Below, in pieces: positions 52,479 through 62,887 of a DNA stretch of 64,000 nucleotides (position 1 is its first letter; each line of letters begins with the position of its first letter). The position numbers and the translations under genes are program-made. The notes under the pieces were generated by a model that was not told where the DNA came from, did no database searches, and saw only the letters and a program-made list of their open reading frames with translations. This DNA is from Anaerolineae bacterium (GTDB taxonomy: Bacteria > Chloroflexota > Anaerolineae > Anaerolineales > E44-bin32). The stretch is from positions 1 to 64,000 of the forward strand of contig DUEZ01000078.1 in the NCBI GenBank assembly GCA_011174825.1. The letters are read 5' to 3'.

Positions 52479-54953
52479 CTAACACTCACTGAAGCCACAC
52501 GCGTAACACTTACGGCAGCCCTCTTCCCTGACCACCGCTCCAGCACCGCATTCTGGGCAGAGATCACCGATCTTCGCTGGTAGCGGATCCTCGGGTAACG
52601 AAATAAACTCGGCCATGCCGATCTCTGGCGTGTCACCTAAGTATGCCGCGAGCGCTTGTGCAAGACCATCCGGAAGAGAAAGCACTCGATTGGGACCAAA
52701 CCCAAGTGGGCGGCCACCGCCGATGCCTGCGAGCTGGCGGACCACTTCAGCCAGCCGATCTCGAGGCGAAACGGGAGAAGCCACGCGTAGGATGTAAGAG
52801 ATCATCCTTCCAATCGCTTCCGATACAGCAGCGGTCGCAGAACCTGCTTTAGCCGTGGTGATGAAAACTTCAAACGGTTGATTGGTCCCGTTGTGGTTGA
52901 CAGTGACGAACGCTTTGCCCAGAGGTGTGCTTACGTGATAGGTGCTACCCTCTAACTTCTGAGGACGAGGTTTTTTCCCTTCCAGCCACATATGCAGTTG
53001 ATTTGGCGCTCGTGGAACGATCATACCTTCAACCGTCGCTTTGGTCTCAAGAACCACTTTTTTTCTCGAGCCCGTTACATAAACCGTCAGCCCCTTACAA
53101 CCCAATTCCCAAGCTAACAAATATGTCCGTGCGATATCGTCTTCACTCGCATTCGAGGGGAAATTAATCGTTTTACTCAAGCTGTTATCGACAAAAGCTT
53201 GGAGCGAAGCTTGCATACGGACATGCTCTTCAGCACTGATATCCTGCGAGACAACGAAAACGTTTCGAATGTGTTCAGGTACCTCATCTATATCTTGACA
53301 AGAACCGGTTCCCATCACCTGATCGATAATCCGATCACGCGTGGCGTCCTCTAAATCCGCGTCCAACATAGCTCGTTCAAAAAGGGGGCTGATGTATGTT
53401 AGACGGAGGTTTTTTCCATTGTCGTCAACATTGCGATAATAGGCCAACGCAAAAACCGGCTCACAACCATAACCCTCGCAACCAGCGACTGTTGCTATTG
53501 TTCCAGTTGGAGCAATGGTAGTTTGAGCTGCATTCCGGATGCCATTGTTCCGGATGCCATCACGCACTATGCTCCAATCAATTTGAGGTCGACCATAATT
53601 CCTTTGATACGCTGTGATGGGCTGGGGGTGATTCCAATCAAGATTGTCCGGATCGTAGATGCTACCCTCGATAGCCGGGAAAGAGCCGCGTTCCTTGGCT
53701 AGCTCAACGCTCATCAGGAGACAGTGATATCGTATGAACTCCATCACTTGAGCCGCGAACTCTTGAGCATCATCAGAACCGTATCTGACACCGACATGAT
53801 ACATAAGATCGCCCAGACCCATGATTCCTAGGCCGATGCGCCGGGCTCTTAGAGCAGCTTCCCGGAGTTGAGGTAAGGCAGGAACGTAAGTGTTGACTGT
53901 GATCACATTATCAAGAAATCTTGTTGCCCTGGTTACACTATCGCGTAACTTTTCCCAATCCACCGTTTTGTCCGGACCGGCATGTTGCGCCAAATTAATT
54001 GAGCCTAAACAGCAGTTCTCATATGGACCTAAAAACTGTTCACCGCATGGATTGGTCGCTTCCAATTCATAGAGGTGGGGCAATGGATTGGTTCGATTCG
54101 CAGTATCAAGAAACAGCACACCCGGTTCACCATTGTGATGGGCCTGTTTGACGATCAATTCGAAGATCTCACGTGCGGGTATCGTTTCAATGATCTCTTC
54201 TGTATGAGGTGCGACCAAATGATAGGTACGATCATCCTCCACCGCTTGCATAAACTCATCGGTGACGCCAACGGATATGTTGAAGTTGGTGATCGCGTCC
54301 TCATCGATCTTACAGGTGATAAAATCGCGGATGTCGGGATGATCGACCCTTAGCACCCCCATGTTTGCGCCCCGCCTCGTGCCCCCTTGCGCAATTTCTC
54401 CAAATGCCTTGTCATATACTCGTAAGAATCCGACCGGTCCTGTCGCTTGACCAGCAGAGGTGTGGACGACAGAGCCTTTGTGTCGTAAACGGCTGAATGA
54501 GAAGCCATTTCCACCACCCGTTTGCTGGATTAATGCGGCGTCGCGAAGGGTTTGGAATATCCCAGCCGAATCGCGCCCCATGTCATCTGAGATCGGAAGT
54601 ACAAAGCAGGCTGCCAACTGTCCCAACGGCGTTCCGGCCCCGGTAAATGTTGGTGAGTTGGGCAAGAAGCGCTTTGCTGCAAGCAATTGATATAAATCCC
54701 GAGCTACTGAAGGAATGTCTCCCCCCCATTCCTTCTCAGCCGCTGCTACGTGAAAAGCTACCCGCCACAGCATCTCCTCCGCCGTCTCGATCGGTTGACC
54801 ATCCTCTCCACGGCGGAGGTATCGCTTTCTAAGAATCGTTCGACCGTTGTCACTTAATTCGAACCTCTCCAATCCCTCCGGAAGAGGTGGTCTCACATCG
54901 GGAGTCGAATCCTCAATTCCCACCTCAACATCGCGGTTCGTTGTTTCTAACAT
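52479..54953 (-). CDS. nrdJ: Class II (adenosylcobalamin) ribonucleotide reductase
   Basis: 824 residues. RNR core motifs: [36 protein letters not shown], an [15 protein letters not shown] stretch and [14 protein letters not shown]. After the core, a TSCPD domain (about 640-760) and a C-terminal zinc ribbon (CPEC...[12 protein letters not shown]). No ATP-cone is seen at the N-terminus. B12 use removes the need for oxygen or a partner subunit. It lies 80 bp from nrdR, its expected repressor. Confidence 0.94.
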   Translation of the reverse strand: MLETTNRDVEVGIEDSTPDVRPPLPEGLERFELSDNGRTILRKRYLRRGEDGQPIETAEEMLWRVAFHVAAAEKEWGGDIPSVARDLYQLLAAKRFLPNSPTFTGAGTPLGQLAACFVLPISDDMGRDSAGIFQTLRDAALIQQTGGGNGFSFSRLRHKGSVVHTSAGQATGPVGFLRVYDKAFGEIAQGGTRRGANMGVLRVDHPDIRDFITCKIDEDAITNFNISVGVTDEFMQAVEDDRTYHLVAPHTEEIIETIPAREIFELIVKQAHHNGEPGVLFLDTANRTNPLPHLYELEATNPCGEQFLGPYENCCLGSINLAQHAGPDKTVDWEKLRDSVTRATRFLDNVITVNTYVPALPQLREAALRARRIGLGIMGLGDLMYHVGVRYGSDDAQEFAAQVMEFIRYHCLLMSVELAKERGSFPAIEGSIYDPDNLDWNHPQPITAYQRNYGRPQIDWSIVRDGIRNNGIRNAAQTTIAPTGTIATVAGCEGYGCEPVFALAYYRNVDDNGKNLRLTYISPLFERAMLDADLEDATRDRIIDQVMGTGSCQDIDEVPEHIRNVFVVSQDISAEEHVRMQASLQAFVDNSLSKTINFPSNASEDDIARTYLLAWELGCKGLTVYVTGSRKKVVLETKATVEGMIVPRAPNQLHMWLEGKKPRPQKLEGSTYHVSTPLGKAFVTVNHNGTNQPFEVFITTAKAGSATAAVSEAIGRMISYILRVASPVSPRDRLAEVVRQLAGIGGGRPLGFGPNRVLSLPDGLAQALAAYLGDTPEIGMAEFISLPEDPLPAKIGDLCPECGAGAVVREEGCRKCYACGFSEC

Positions 54954-55033
54954 CCCAATTGTCTCCTAAAGCGAGAAAGTCACCCTCTTGTCAATCCATT
55001 TAAAAAATATAAATAAATGCGTTAACGAATGAA

Positions 55034-55483
55034 CTAACCCTCTAGCAAACGATCGATCTCTCCCCTGATCGCTTGCAGGTCATCCAATCCCAGATAAACA
55101 ATTGCATATCGGATATAAGCAATGTGATCGAGATCTTTTAATCCGGCAATGGCTAAATCACCAATAACCCTCGACGACACCTCAGCCTTGCCCATCGACC
55201 GTAATGCCGATTCGATCTCGCCAATGAGTCGGTCGATATCAGCAGCAGAAACCGGTCGCTTAGCGCAGGCGATACGCACACCCCGCGCCAGCTTGTCCCG
55301 GTCGAACTCCTCCCGGGTTCCATCCTGTTTGACCACAAGAGGGGAGGAAAGGATCGCTCTTTCATACGTACTAAACCGATGCTCACATCCTGTACAAACC
55401 CGTCGCCTTCGAATCCCCCCTTTGGAATCACGATATGTATCGATCACCCTGGTCTGTTCGCTGCGACAATACGGGCAGCGCAT
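55034..55483 (-). CDS. nrdR: Transcriptional repressor NrdR
   Basis: 149 residues from the ATG at 55483 (MRCPYCRSEQ); an extension to 55582 was rejected because it precedes the zinc ribbon and has no ribosome site, while GAGGTGGG stands before 55483. The zinc ribbon uses C3, C6, C30 and C33, followed by the ATP-cone (about 46-136, VVKQDGTREEFDRDKL). It senses ATP/dATP and represses RNR genes. Upstream of the nrdJ gene on one strand. Confidence 0.95.
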   Translation of the reverse strand: MRCPYCRSEQTRVIDTYRDSKGGIRRRRVCTGCEHRFSTYERAILSSPLVVKQDGTREEFDRDKLARGVRIACAKRPVSAADIDRLIGEIESALRSMGKAEVSSRVIGDLAIAGLKDLDHIAYIRYAIVYLGLDDLQAIRGEIDRLLEG

Positions 55484-55542
55484 CGATCCCACCTCACTCA
55501 GCACACGTGTTCGGCGCCAGATATTGGATGTAAAGCTTCCTG

Positions 55543-55562
55543 AACCCCGATATATACGGGTT
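55543..55562. promoter_or_regulatory. Candidate NrdR box
   Basis: Near-palindrome around ATATATA with AACCC/GGGTT ends (16 of 20 positions symmetric), just after the -10 at 55573. NrdR boxes share a TATATA-like core, but the outer bases here differ from the usual ACA/TGT. Identification is tentative. Confidence 0.35.
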
Positions 55563-55572
55563 GCGGGAGAAC

Positions 55573-55601
55573 ATTCTAACACCTGCTCCAGATGGGAGCA
55601 A
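55573..55601 (-). promoter_or_regulatory. Promoter of nrdR-nrdJ
   Basis: Minus strand: TTGCTC (55601-55596), 17-nt spacer, TAGAAT (55578-55573). Confidence 0.6.
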
Positions 55602-55687
55602 GATTAAGACCCCCTTGTAACCTTAAAAAAATTAGTACCCTGGTCACCTATCGTGAATCTCCTGAAAATAGCCGAGCATCCAGCCAG

Positions 55688-55742
55688 AGAACGGAATAGG
55701 TGGGTGTGTGATTGTTACTCACACCCCCACCTATTCCGTTCT
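55688..55742. repeat. Palindrome family B, copy 4
   Basis: Long hairpin: AGAACGGAATAGGTGGG arm and complement (one indel), loop region around ATTGTTA. It lies 181 bp past the ftsZ stop. A CAGTGC word follows (55765), as at copies 2 and 3. The remaining part of 55583-55922 shows no gene. Confidence 0.85.
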
Positions 55743-55922
55743 GCGTGTTGACGGTTGTTCTTTCAGTGCAGTCCTGTCATTAAACACGGCAGATCGGCGT
55801 CGGGAGGAGGAGACCGACGCCAATCTGCATGCGAAGGTGGTTCACCGAAGCCGCCGGAGAGTTATCAGCTTCTTCGGCTTCCCCCTTGACGTAGTAACGG
55901 TTGAGCCCCTATGCTCAAACCG

Positions 55923-57026
55923 CTACCGCCGTCTCAAAAATGCCGGGATGTCAAGATCATTGACATCGAAGGCGCGTGGTTGGAACTCTTCCGCAACTAC
56001 CTCTCTTCCCGTTACCGGCTCAGCGACTGCTTCAGTACGACTGCGGGGTCTGCGGTCCAACTTCCGCACACCACTAGAACGCGCGAAACCGGTGGCGATC
56101 ACGGTGACCCTCAACTCGTCACCCATGTTTGGATCAATCACCGCCCCAAAGATCAAGTTGACCTCCGGATGGGCAGTCTCTTTGATAATCGCGGCTGCCT
56201 GATTAACCTCGTAGAGGCTCAAATCAGATCCGCCCGTGACATTAAAGAGGATGCCCCGTGCACCATCGATCGTGATGTCCAATAGATTGCTGGAAATCGC
56301 TTGCTCAGCCGCTGCGCGTGCACGATCCTCACCTGATGCTCGCCCAACTGCCATGAGAGCGGCTCCACCCTCTGACATGATGGTGCGCACATCGGCAAAG
56401 TCGAGGTTAATCAAACCGGGGACAGTAATCAGCTCACTGATCCCTTGAATGCCTTGACGCAGCACATCATCGGCAAGTTTAAACGCCTCATGCAAGCTAG
56501 CGCGTTTGTCAGCGATTTGGAGCAATCGGTCATTAGGGATCACGATCAATGTATCGACGTGCTCTTTAAGCTTCTCAATCCCATCCTCGGCCGTCTTCCT
56601 TCTTTTTGCTCCTTCGAAGGTGAACGGTCGTGTTACCACACCGATGGTCAATGAGCCCACTTCTTTCGCGATTTGGGCGAGGATCGGGGCTGCTCCAGTC
56701 CCGGTGCCTCCACCTATCCCAGCAGCGATGAAGACCATATCGGTGCCTTTGATCACTTCATACAGTTCCTCAGCGGACTCTTCAGCCGCTTTTTTCCCTA
56801 TCTCTGGATCACCTCCCGCGCCCAATCCGCGCGTGAGCTTATCTCCGATGCGAACACGGGTGGGGGAGTTAGAGAGTAGGAGAGCCTGAGCATCGGTGTT
56901 AACAGCTACGAATTCGATGCCGATCAGACCTTCCTCGATCATCCGGTTGACGGCGTTGCTCCCACCGCCGCCAACACCAACAACCATAATTCGAGCAAAT
57001 GACTCCATTTGTGGTACGGGTTGCAT
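55923..57026 (-). CDS. ftsZ: Cell division protein FtsZ
   Basis: 367 residues from the ATG at 57026, chosen because AGGAGG lies 7 nt upstream; an ATG at 57056 would add ten residues but has no such site. The tubulin signature [10 protein letters not shown] (about 100-110), the nucleotide loop [13 protein letters not shown] near 15 and the C-terminal tail ending DIPAFLRRR are all present. It forms the Z ring. Last gene of the dcw cluster here. Confidence 0.97.
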   Translation of the reverse strand: MQPVPQMESFARIMVVGVGGGGSNAVNRMIEEGLIGIEFVAVNTDAQALLLSNSPTRVRIGDKLTRGLGAGGDPEIGKKAAEESAEELYEVIKGTDMVFIAAGIGGGTGTGAAPILAQIAKEVGSLTIGVVTRPFTFEGAKRRKTAEDGIEKLKEHVDTLIVIPNDRLLQIADKRASLHEAFKLADDVLRQGIQGISELITVPGLINLDFADVRTIMSEGGAALMAVGRASGEDRARAAAEQAISSNLLDITIDGARGILFNVTGGSDLSLYEVNQAAAIIKETAHPEVNLIFGAVIDPNMGDELRVTVIATGFARSSGVRKLDRRPRSRTEAVAEPVTGREVVAEEFQPRAFDVNDLDIPAFLRRR

Positions 57027-57105
57027 TGTGTTCCTCCTCGATCTGATATCGTTCATGATCTTGTTTTCTCTTTATAGATAGTCAACGTTTCGTAAAATCT
57101 GATAA

Positions 57106-58359
57106 CTATCCGGGCAAAAGCCTTCGAATAAATTCTGCGGCCCTTCCCAAGCTAAACCTGGGCAAGGGAATACCGCCTCTGTAGCCGTCGTACGCCCTCT
57201 CCTCTTCCAACAATTGGGCCCAATATATGAGGCCCACACTCGTAGAGAAAGCAGGCGAGTGTAGACGATCCACCAAACCACGTAATTCCTCAGGTTGTGA
57301 AGATCGTACAGGTAGTCGGAGCACATCCCCGGCCACCTCTCGAATCCCTGGCAGCAGACTTGTCCCACCCGTAAGCACGATCCCAGCTGGCAAGAGGCCA
57401 TCGTATCCACTACGCTTAATCTCCTGCCTCACCAAACTGAACAACTCCTCAGCCCGAGGCTCTACGACTTGTGCTAATTCAACGCGCCGGATCTGCACAG
57501 TCTGTTCCTCACCAAAAGGTCGAACAGCAAAGGTTTGGTTTGGATCAAGATCAGCAGGTCGTGCGTGGCCGTGACGATGTTTGATCGTCTCAGCCGTCTC
57601 ATAGGGGAGGTGAAGACCTTGCGCAATGTCGTTGGTCAAGTGTTCCCCCCCAACAGGAATAACCGCGGAGTGCCAAACTGCACCCTCGATGTAGATCGCA
57701 ATATCCGCCGTGCCTCCGCCGATATCACATACCACTGCCCCCATCTCGCGTTCCGTTTCTGTCAGCACCACGCCGGCGGAAGCAATCGAACTGAGCACCC
57801 AACCGTCAACCTCCACGCCGGCTGTGTTGATGCATTTCTCTAAGTTCCGCAGCGCAGTGGAACCGGCGGTGACGATGTGTGCTTCAACCTCTAATCGATA
57901 TCCATGCATGCCTACTGGAGATTCGATCCCATCTTGACCATCGACAACAAAGCTGCGCGGAATAACGTGAACCATTACGCGGTTGTACGGGAGCACTATC
58001 GAACGCGCCGCATCCAACGCTCGACCCACATCGTCATAGCCGATCGTACGACCAGCAACTCCGGCCATCCCTTTGCTGTTCAAGGAGGCAATCTGCCCTC
58101 CCGAAAGGCTGATCAAAGCCGAGGTGATTTCATATCCTGAGGTGCGTTCGGCCTTATCTTTGGAAGCTTCCACTGCCTTCGCTACGCCTTCCATGCTAAC
58201 CACGCCACCTTTTCTCATACCCTGCGAAGGCACGATCCCTACCCCGATCACACGTAAACGGTGATCCTCCCCCAAATGACCGACCAATGTACAAACCTTG
58301 GTGGTTCCTACATCTATTCCGACAAAGATCGGTTCATCAGACCCGAGAATAACTGTCAC
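57106..58359 (-). CDS. ftsA: Cell division protein FtsA
   Basis: 417 residues. Actin-like ATPase: GIDVGTTKVCTLVG at the start, the SHS2 (1C) region (about 85-165), VCDIGGGTADIAIY near 208 and LTGGTSLLPGI near 340. The C-terminus (PRFSLGRAAEFIRRLLPG) fits the amphipathic membrane-targeting helix. It tethers FtsZ to the membrane. It directly adjoins ftsQ (58360). Confidence 0.96.
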   Translation of the reverse strand: MTVILGSDEPIFVGIDVGTTKVCTLVGHLGEDHRLRVIGVGIVPSQGMRKGGVVSMEGVAKAVEASKDKAERTSGYEITSALISLSGGQIASLNSKGMAGVAGRTIGYDDVGRALDAARSIVLPYNRVMVHVIPRSFVVDGQDGIESPVGMHGYRLEVEAHIVTAGSTALRNLEKCINTAGVEVDGWVLSSIASAGVVLTETEREMGAVVCDIGGGTADIAIYIEGAVWHSAVIPVGGEHLTNDIAQGLHLPYETAETIKHRHGHARPADLDPNQTFAVRPFGEEQTVQIRRVELAQVVEPRAEELFSLVRQEIKRSGYDGLLPAGIVLTGGTSLLPGIREVAGDVLRLPVRSSQPEELRGLVDRLHSPAFSTSVGLIYWAQLLEEERAYDGYRGGIPLPRFSLGRAAEFIRRLLPG

Positions 58360-59268
58360 CTACCACTCCAATCGGTAGAACGGACGGTCTTGATTCATGA
58401 GGAATATTGCAACCTGATTAATATTGCGGGCAGACAGCCGTTCCACAAGTTGACGATACATCTCGACCTTCACCGTCATGTCCCCTTCAATCCCAAAAAA
58501 AACAATCCTCCCGTTGCTGTCCTGGAAGCCAAGTCCATACATAGGGTCATAACTCAAGATCTCGATCTCCGGCAAATTCGCGCTGAGGTCAACGGCCGCA
58601 CTCACGACCTCAGGCTTAATGACCGGAATCAACGGATCCTCAAATACGTGCAAGACCGGTGCCTGAGCCTGTACTTTAACGATATCTGGCCACGATCCAT
58701 ATTGGATGAAAGCCACGCCGTCTGCACTCATCCACCAAGTTCTACCGGCGTCGTACCATTCGACAACCGGTTCACGTTCGACCAGAGAGATTTCCACCTG
58801 ATTCGGCCAACGGATATCAACCTCGGCAGATAAAATCTCAGGATATTGCTTCAACTGGTCAACAATTCGCTGCGGATCGATATTGAAAATCAGGTTCCCG
58901 TCTACTTGAGCCATAGATCGTGTTTGAGCGCTACTGAGCATCTTATTGCCCAGAACCTTCGCCTGCTCTACGTAGAAATCATTCGAAGTGAGCACACGAA
59001 CGAAAGCCAAGATCATGCTCGCGAGCAGAACGATCGTTAGCAGGCGAATTCCAATCCGAATACTGGGAATGGCTGGTAAGCGAGCCTCAACGCCTACTCC
59101 TGTAGGGAGAACAAAATCAAAACGACGACGAGTACGCTTTCGACGGCGCCGCTTCAACAATGGATCTTTGGACACAGGTTCAATTTCACGGACGAGTTTA
59201 GCCCGACGTTTGCGAACTTGGTCTGCCCGTGTTTGAATTCTCCCCAATGTCCGTTCACTCAGGGTCAT
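58360..59268 (-). CDS. ftsQ: Cell division protein FtsQ/DivIB
   Basis: 302 residues. A basic cytoplasmic segment with an unusual Lys/Arg-rich block (LLKRRRRKRTRRRFDF, about 34-50), one membrane helix (about 75-100), POTRA domain (about 110-180: VEQAKVLGNKMLSSAQTRSM) and beta domain to about 285. It links cell wall synthesis to the Z ring. It overlaps ddl by 4 nt. Confidence 0.92.
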   Translation of the reverse strand: MTLSERTLGRIQTRADQVRKRRAKLVREIEPVSKDPLLKRRRRKRTRRRFDFVLPTGVGVEARLPAIPSIRIGIRLLTIVLLASMILAFVRVLTSNDFYVEQAKVLGNKMLSSAQTRSMAQVDGNLIFNIDPQRIVDQLKQYPEILSAEVDIRWPNQVEISLVEREPVVEWYDAGRTWWMSADGVAFIQYGSWPDIVKVQAQAPVLHVFEDPLIPVIKPEVVSAAVDLSANLPEIEILSYDPMYGLGFQDSNGRIVFFGIEGDMTVKVEMYRQLVERLSARNINQVAIFLMNQDRPFYRLEW

Positions 59269-60374
59269 GCTTCGCCCTCGTACACACGAACTAAGCTCTC
59301 CTTCTGTTCCTGACGCATAAATGCCAACTCAATCAAACGATCTAATAAATCCGGGTAAGGGAGACCGCTCGCTTCCCACAACTTCGGATACATACTAATC
59401 TTCGTAAAGCCAGGGATGGTGTTGATCTCGTTCATATAGAGAGTCCCGGTCTCCCGATCGAGAAGGAAATCTACCCGTGCCATCCCTGCTCCATCGATGG
59501 CCTGAAAAGCTTCAACCGCCATCTCCTGTGCTTCCTGCTCGATCTCCTTGTCAATGGAAGCCGGGATATGCAGTTCAGAAGTATCGTCTTTATATTTCGC
59601 TCGATATGAGTAAAACTCATCCCCCGGAACGACCTCACCTGCAATTGAAGCCTCCGGATATTCATTGCCCAGGACACTGACCTCGATCTCTCGCGCCTCA
59701 AGCCCTTGTTCAACCAAAATCCGACGATCATATCGGGCGGCTTCTAGCATGCCCTCCATGAGATCAGATCTGTTGCGGCATTTAGAGATCCCCACCGATG
59801 AGCCTAAATTGGCTGGCTTGGTGAACAAGGGATAGGACGCAACCGATTCTGCTCTACGGATCACCTCGTCCATCTCGTCTTGCAACTCCGTTGAAAGAAT
59901 CAAGGTCCAATCAACCGTTCGAATGTCATTCGCTCGCATCACTTGCTTGAAGAGACATTTATCCATCGCAACTGCTGACGCCAATACACCCGCGCCAACA
60001 TAGGCGATATCCGCTAACTCAAGCAAACCCTGTATCGTGCCGTCCTCTCCGTAGGTGCCATGCAGCACCGGGAAGATCACATCCAGTTCATGGATCATCT
60101 CCAGAGCCCGTCCCTCCGCCCAGCGAAAGGACCTACCCATTCCCGGTTCAGCGAATATGGCCACCGTCTCCAGATGCTCCACTTGGCCCCGTTCGAACGC
60201 TTCGAGCACCTCTGACCCACTAAGCCAATGACCCTGGTGCGTAATACCAATCTGACAAACCTCGTATTTTGATCTATCCATAGCGTCCATCACCGAACGC
60301 GCGGATAAAAGAGAGATTTCATGTTCGCCGGATCGACCTCCGAAGATAAGGCCGACCTTCAATTTCTCGGTCAC
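59265..60374 (-). CDS. ddl: D-alanine-D-alanine ligase
   Basis: 369 residues from a GTG at 60374, which overlaps the murB stop as GTGA and has AGGAGG 6 nt upstream; the longer ATG frame at 60425 lies inside murB. ATP-grasp landmarks are GGRSGEHEISLLSA, FPVLHGTYGEDGTIQG, KPANLGSSVGISK and MNEINTIPGFTKISMYPKL. It makes D-Ala-D-Ala for peptidoglycan. Confidence 0.95.
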   Translation of the reverse strand: MTEKLKVGLIFGGRSGEHEISLLSARSVMDAMDRSKYEVCQIGITHQGHWLSGSEVLEAFERGQVEHLETVAIFAEPGMGRSFRWAEGRALEMIHELDVIFPVLHGTYGEDGTIQGLLELADIAYVGAGVLASAVAMDKCLFKQVMRANDIRTVDWTLILSTELQDEMDEVIRRAESVASYPLFTKPANLGSSVGISKCRNRSDLMEGMLEAARYDRRILVEQGLEAREIEVSVLGNEYPEASIAGEVVPGDEFYSYRAKYKDDTSELHIPASIDKEIEQEAQEMAVEAFQAIDGAGMARVDFLLDRETGTLYMNEINTIPGFTKISMYPKLWEASGLPYPDLLDRLIELAFMRQEQKESLVRVYEGEA

Positions 60375-61348
60375 GCCTGACCTCCTGAGAGGGTGTGAAT
60401 CACATTGGAGTTCATGGGCTCCCAATCACCAACCAGTTCAACCTCCAAATCGAGCCAAATATCAAGCTGCGATGCTACCCGTTCCCGCACCAATTGAATT
60501 AGGTCCCAGACATCGGCAGCCGAAGCGTCACCTAAATTGACGAAAAAATTCGCATGCAGCGGACTGATTTGCGCCGCTCCCTGCTGGGTGCCCTTCAAGC
60601 CTACGGCCTCGATCAACCTACCCGCATAATCCCCTTCCGGGTTCTTGAACATCGATCCCATGCTCGCGCCGGCAGGCTGAGTGCGCTTACGTTGCTCGAC
60701 AAAGGCACCCATCTTCGCTTTGCAATCCTCTGGCGTGGACTCCTCTAAACCGAGAACAGCCTTCAACACCACGGCTTCACCAGGATTCCGCTTTAACCAA
60801 CTATCGCGATAGGCATATTCCAGGCGTTGAACAGGCCATTGTTCCACGCCTATTCCTTGTTGCAAGATTTCGGCCACCTCGAGCGTCCCGGCGATATCGT
60901 CGCCATAAGCTCCTGCGTTTCCAACTACGGCACCGCCGATTGTGCCCGGTATACTCGCCGCCCATTCCAGCCCACTCAAACCTCGCTCAACTGACCGCCG
61001 TGTGACAACCCCGAGCATCGCCCCAGACTCAGCTTCGACTTTAGGTCCCTGAGAGTCTTTGAAAAAGTTCACCTCACGCGCCCGGTTCAGCACTACGACC
61101 TCTCTCACGCCTAAATCAGAAACCAGGATGTTCGAACCCGCACCCAGAACCCTGAACGGCACATCTATGTCCCATAAGGCACTGGTAACCTCAGCCAATT
61201 GATCTCCCGATGACACGATGATCAAGAAATCAGCAGGACCGCCGATTCGAGCAGCCGTGTACTGCGCTAATGGCACATTCTCAAGTAAGCCTTCATCGAA
61301 GGTGCCTCGCAGCACTTCAGCCTTGGCAGTTTGAAGAGGCGTATTCAT
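60371..61348 (-). CDS. murB: UDP-N-acetylenolpyruvoylglucosamine reductase
   Basis: 325 residues from the ATG at 61348. FAD-binding GAGSNILVSDLGV near 90, GGAVVGNAGAYGDDI near 143, catalytic Ser in ASMGSMFKNPEGDYAG near 240, and ISPLHANFFVN near 285. It reduces the enolpyruvyl group to make UDP-MurNAc. The ATG shares one base with the stop of the small upstream ORF (TGATG). A TTG one codon earlier at 61351 is a possible alternate. Confidence 0.95.
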   Translation of the reverse strand: MNTPLQTAKAEVLRGTFDEGLLENVPLAQYTAARIGGPADFLIIVSSGDQLAEVTSALWDIDVPFRVLGAGSNILVSDLGVREVVVLNRAREVNFFKDSQGPKVEAESGAMLGVVTRRSVERGLSGLEWAASIPGTIGGAVVGNAGAYGDDIAGTLEVAEILQQGIGVEQWPVQRLEYAYRDSWLKRNPGEAVVLKAVLGLEESTPEDCKAKMGAFVEQRKRTQPAGASMGSMFKNPEGDYAGRLIEAVGLKGTQQGAAQISPLHANFFVNLGDASAADVWDLIQLVRERVASQLDIWLDLEVELVGDWEPMNSNVIHTLSGGQA

Positions 61349-61524
61349 CAAAGTCGACGCACCCTCTCAATAATTCGATCGAGCAGCTCACGCTCGGGAA
61401 ACACACTATATGGCAGTGCTACCGTGTTCGAATCCCCATTTCCATCGGCCTTCTTCGTTGCTAAGCGTATTCTTAGCTGTCGCCGACGGTCACGTCGGAA
61501 GACGCGTCGCGTTTTCTTAGTCAT
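61348..61524 (-). CDS. Small basic ORF between murC and murB
   Basis: 58 residues. The N-terminal half is very basic (TKKTRRVFRRDRRRQLRIRL), the C-terminal half mixed (PERELLDRIIERVRRL). The start overlaps the end of murC by 8 nt and the stop overlaps the murB ATG by one base, so the frame exactly bridges the two genes. Such packing suggests a real, translationally coupled gene; its function is unknown. It may be a nucleic acid- or membrane-binding peptide. Confidence 0.5.
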   Translation of the reverse strand: MTKKTRRVFRRDRRRQLRIRLATKKADGNGDSNTVALPYSVFPERELLDRIIERVRRL

Positions 61525-62887
61525 CTCCACGCTCTCCTTCCCTGGATGCAAGTTCTTGCAGCAACATTTGGCCTACTTCATTGCCATCACCTGCACTAAG
61601 GGTAATAACCACTGAGCCTGGTTGAATATGTTGCAAAAGGTGTTCCACAACTTTTGAGAAATGGCGGAAGAAATGCACATCATGATGTTCGATACGATCC
61701 GCCACCAACTGACCAGTGATCTCAGGATCCAATGCTTCCCTTGCGGCAAAGATATCCGTGAGGATGACATGGTCCGCATCTGAGAATGATTCGGCGAACG
61801 CTTCCAAAAGGGTTCGCGTTCGCGAATAAGTATGAGGCTGAAAAACGGCCCACAGCGTTCTGTCAGGGAAACGCTGTCGTGCTGCCGCTAATGTAGCTCT
61901 GATTTCGGTCGGATGATGTGCATAATCGTCAACAACCAACACTCCAGCTTCTTCACCAATGATTTCGAAACGACGTTGCACGCCACTGTACTCGGTCAAC
62001 GCCTCTCTAACTACTTTAAGATCCAGACCGAGGTAATCGCTCACGATCAATGCCGCAAGTACGTTAAGCACGTTATGTTTTCCTGGCAGACGTGTTCGGA
62101 AAAGACCCAAAGTTTCACCACCACGGATGACCAAAAAATCGGATCCGCCAGCAGCATTGGTTCGAATTTCATCAGCTCGCCAGGTTGCACCTTCGCTCAA
62201 ACCATAGGTCTGACGAGGCACGCCCACTGGAATCAACGAAGCAGCTCCCGGATCGTCGAGGCATACAATCAGTAGGTCCTCCACATTGCGAGCGAAGGTC
62301 TCAAAGGCATTTCTGAAATCCTTCGCTGTTGGGTAGCAATCGGGATGATCGTGCTCGACATTCGTCACAATGGCCACACTTGGACGCAAACCAAGGAAGG
62401 TGCGGTCATACTCATCGGCTTCGATGACGAATTGTTTTCCACCACCCGCTCTGGCGTTAATACCGAAGTCTTGAACCATCCCTCCGACGATGAAGCTGGG
62501 GGATAAACCAGCGGCATCAAGCAACCAGGCAATCAATCCTGTAGTGGTTGTCTTTCCATGTGTCCCCGCCACCGCGATCGTTTGGCTGGTCGCAGTTAGC
62601 TCGCCGAGAAACGCCGCCCGATGTAGCACCTGGATGCCAGCAAGCCGCGCAGCTTCTACTTCCACATTATCATCGGGCACAGCTGACGAGACGACGACAG
62701 TATCCGCACCAAGTACGTTCTCAGCTTGGTGGCCATAAGTCACTATCACACCGTCTCGTTCCAATGCCTGGGAGTAAACCGAAGTCATCAAATCAGATCC
62801 AGTCACCTTATCACCTCGCTCGTGTAAGATCCTTGCTATAGCCGACAGACCCGCTCCTCCGATACCAATAAAATGGACCCGTCTCAT
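61517..62887 (-). CDS. murC: UDP-N-acetylmuramate-L-alanine ligase
   Basis: 456 residues. GIGGAGLSAIARILHERG at the start, P-loop GTHGKTTTTGL near 110, EADEYDRTFLGLRP near 158 and DDYAHHPTEIRATL near 320. It adds L-Ala to UDP-MurNAc. It overlaps the CvpA-like gene by 4 nt. Confidence 0.96.
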   Translation of the reverse strand: MRRVHFIGIGGAGLSAIARILHERGDKVTGSDLMTSVYSQALERDGVIVTYGHQAENVLGADTVVVSSAVPDDNVEVEAARLAGIQVLHRAAFLGELTATSQTIAVAGTHGKTTTTGLIAWLLDAAGLSPSFIVGGMVQDFGINARAGGGKQFVIEADEYDRTFLGLRPSVAIVTNVEHDHPDCYPTAKDFRNAFETFARNVEDLLIVCLDDPGAASLIPVGVPRQTYGLSEGATWRADEIRTNAAGGSDFLVIRGGETLGLFRTRLPGKHNVLNVLAALIVSDYLGLDLKVVREALTEYSGVQRRFEIIGEEAGVLVVDDYAHHPTEIRATLAAARQRFPDRTLWAVFQPHTYSRTRTLLEAFAESFSDADHVILTDIFAAREALDPEITGQLVADRIEHHDVHFFRHFSKVVEHLLQHIQPGSVVITLSAGDGNEVGQMLLQELASREGERGDD

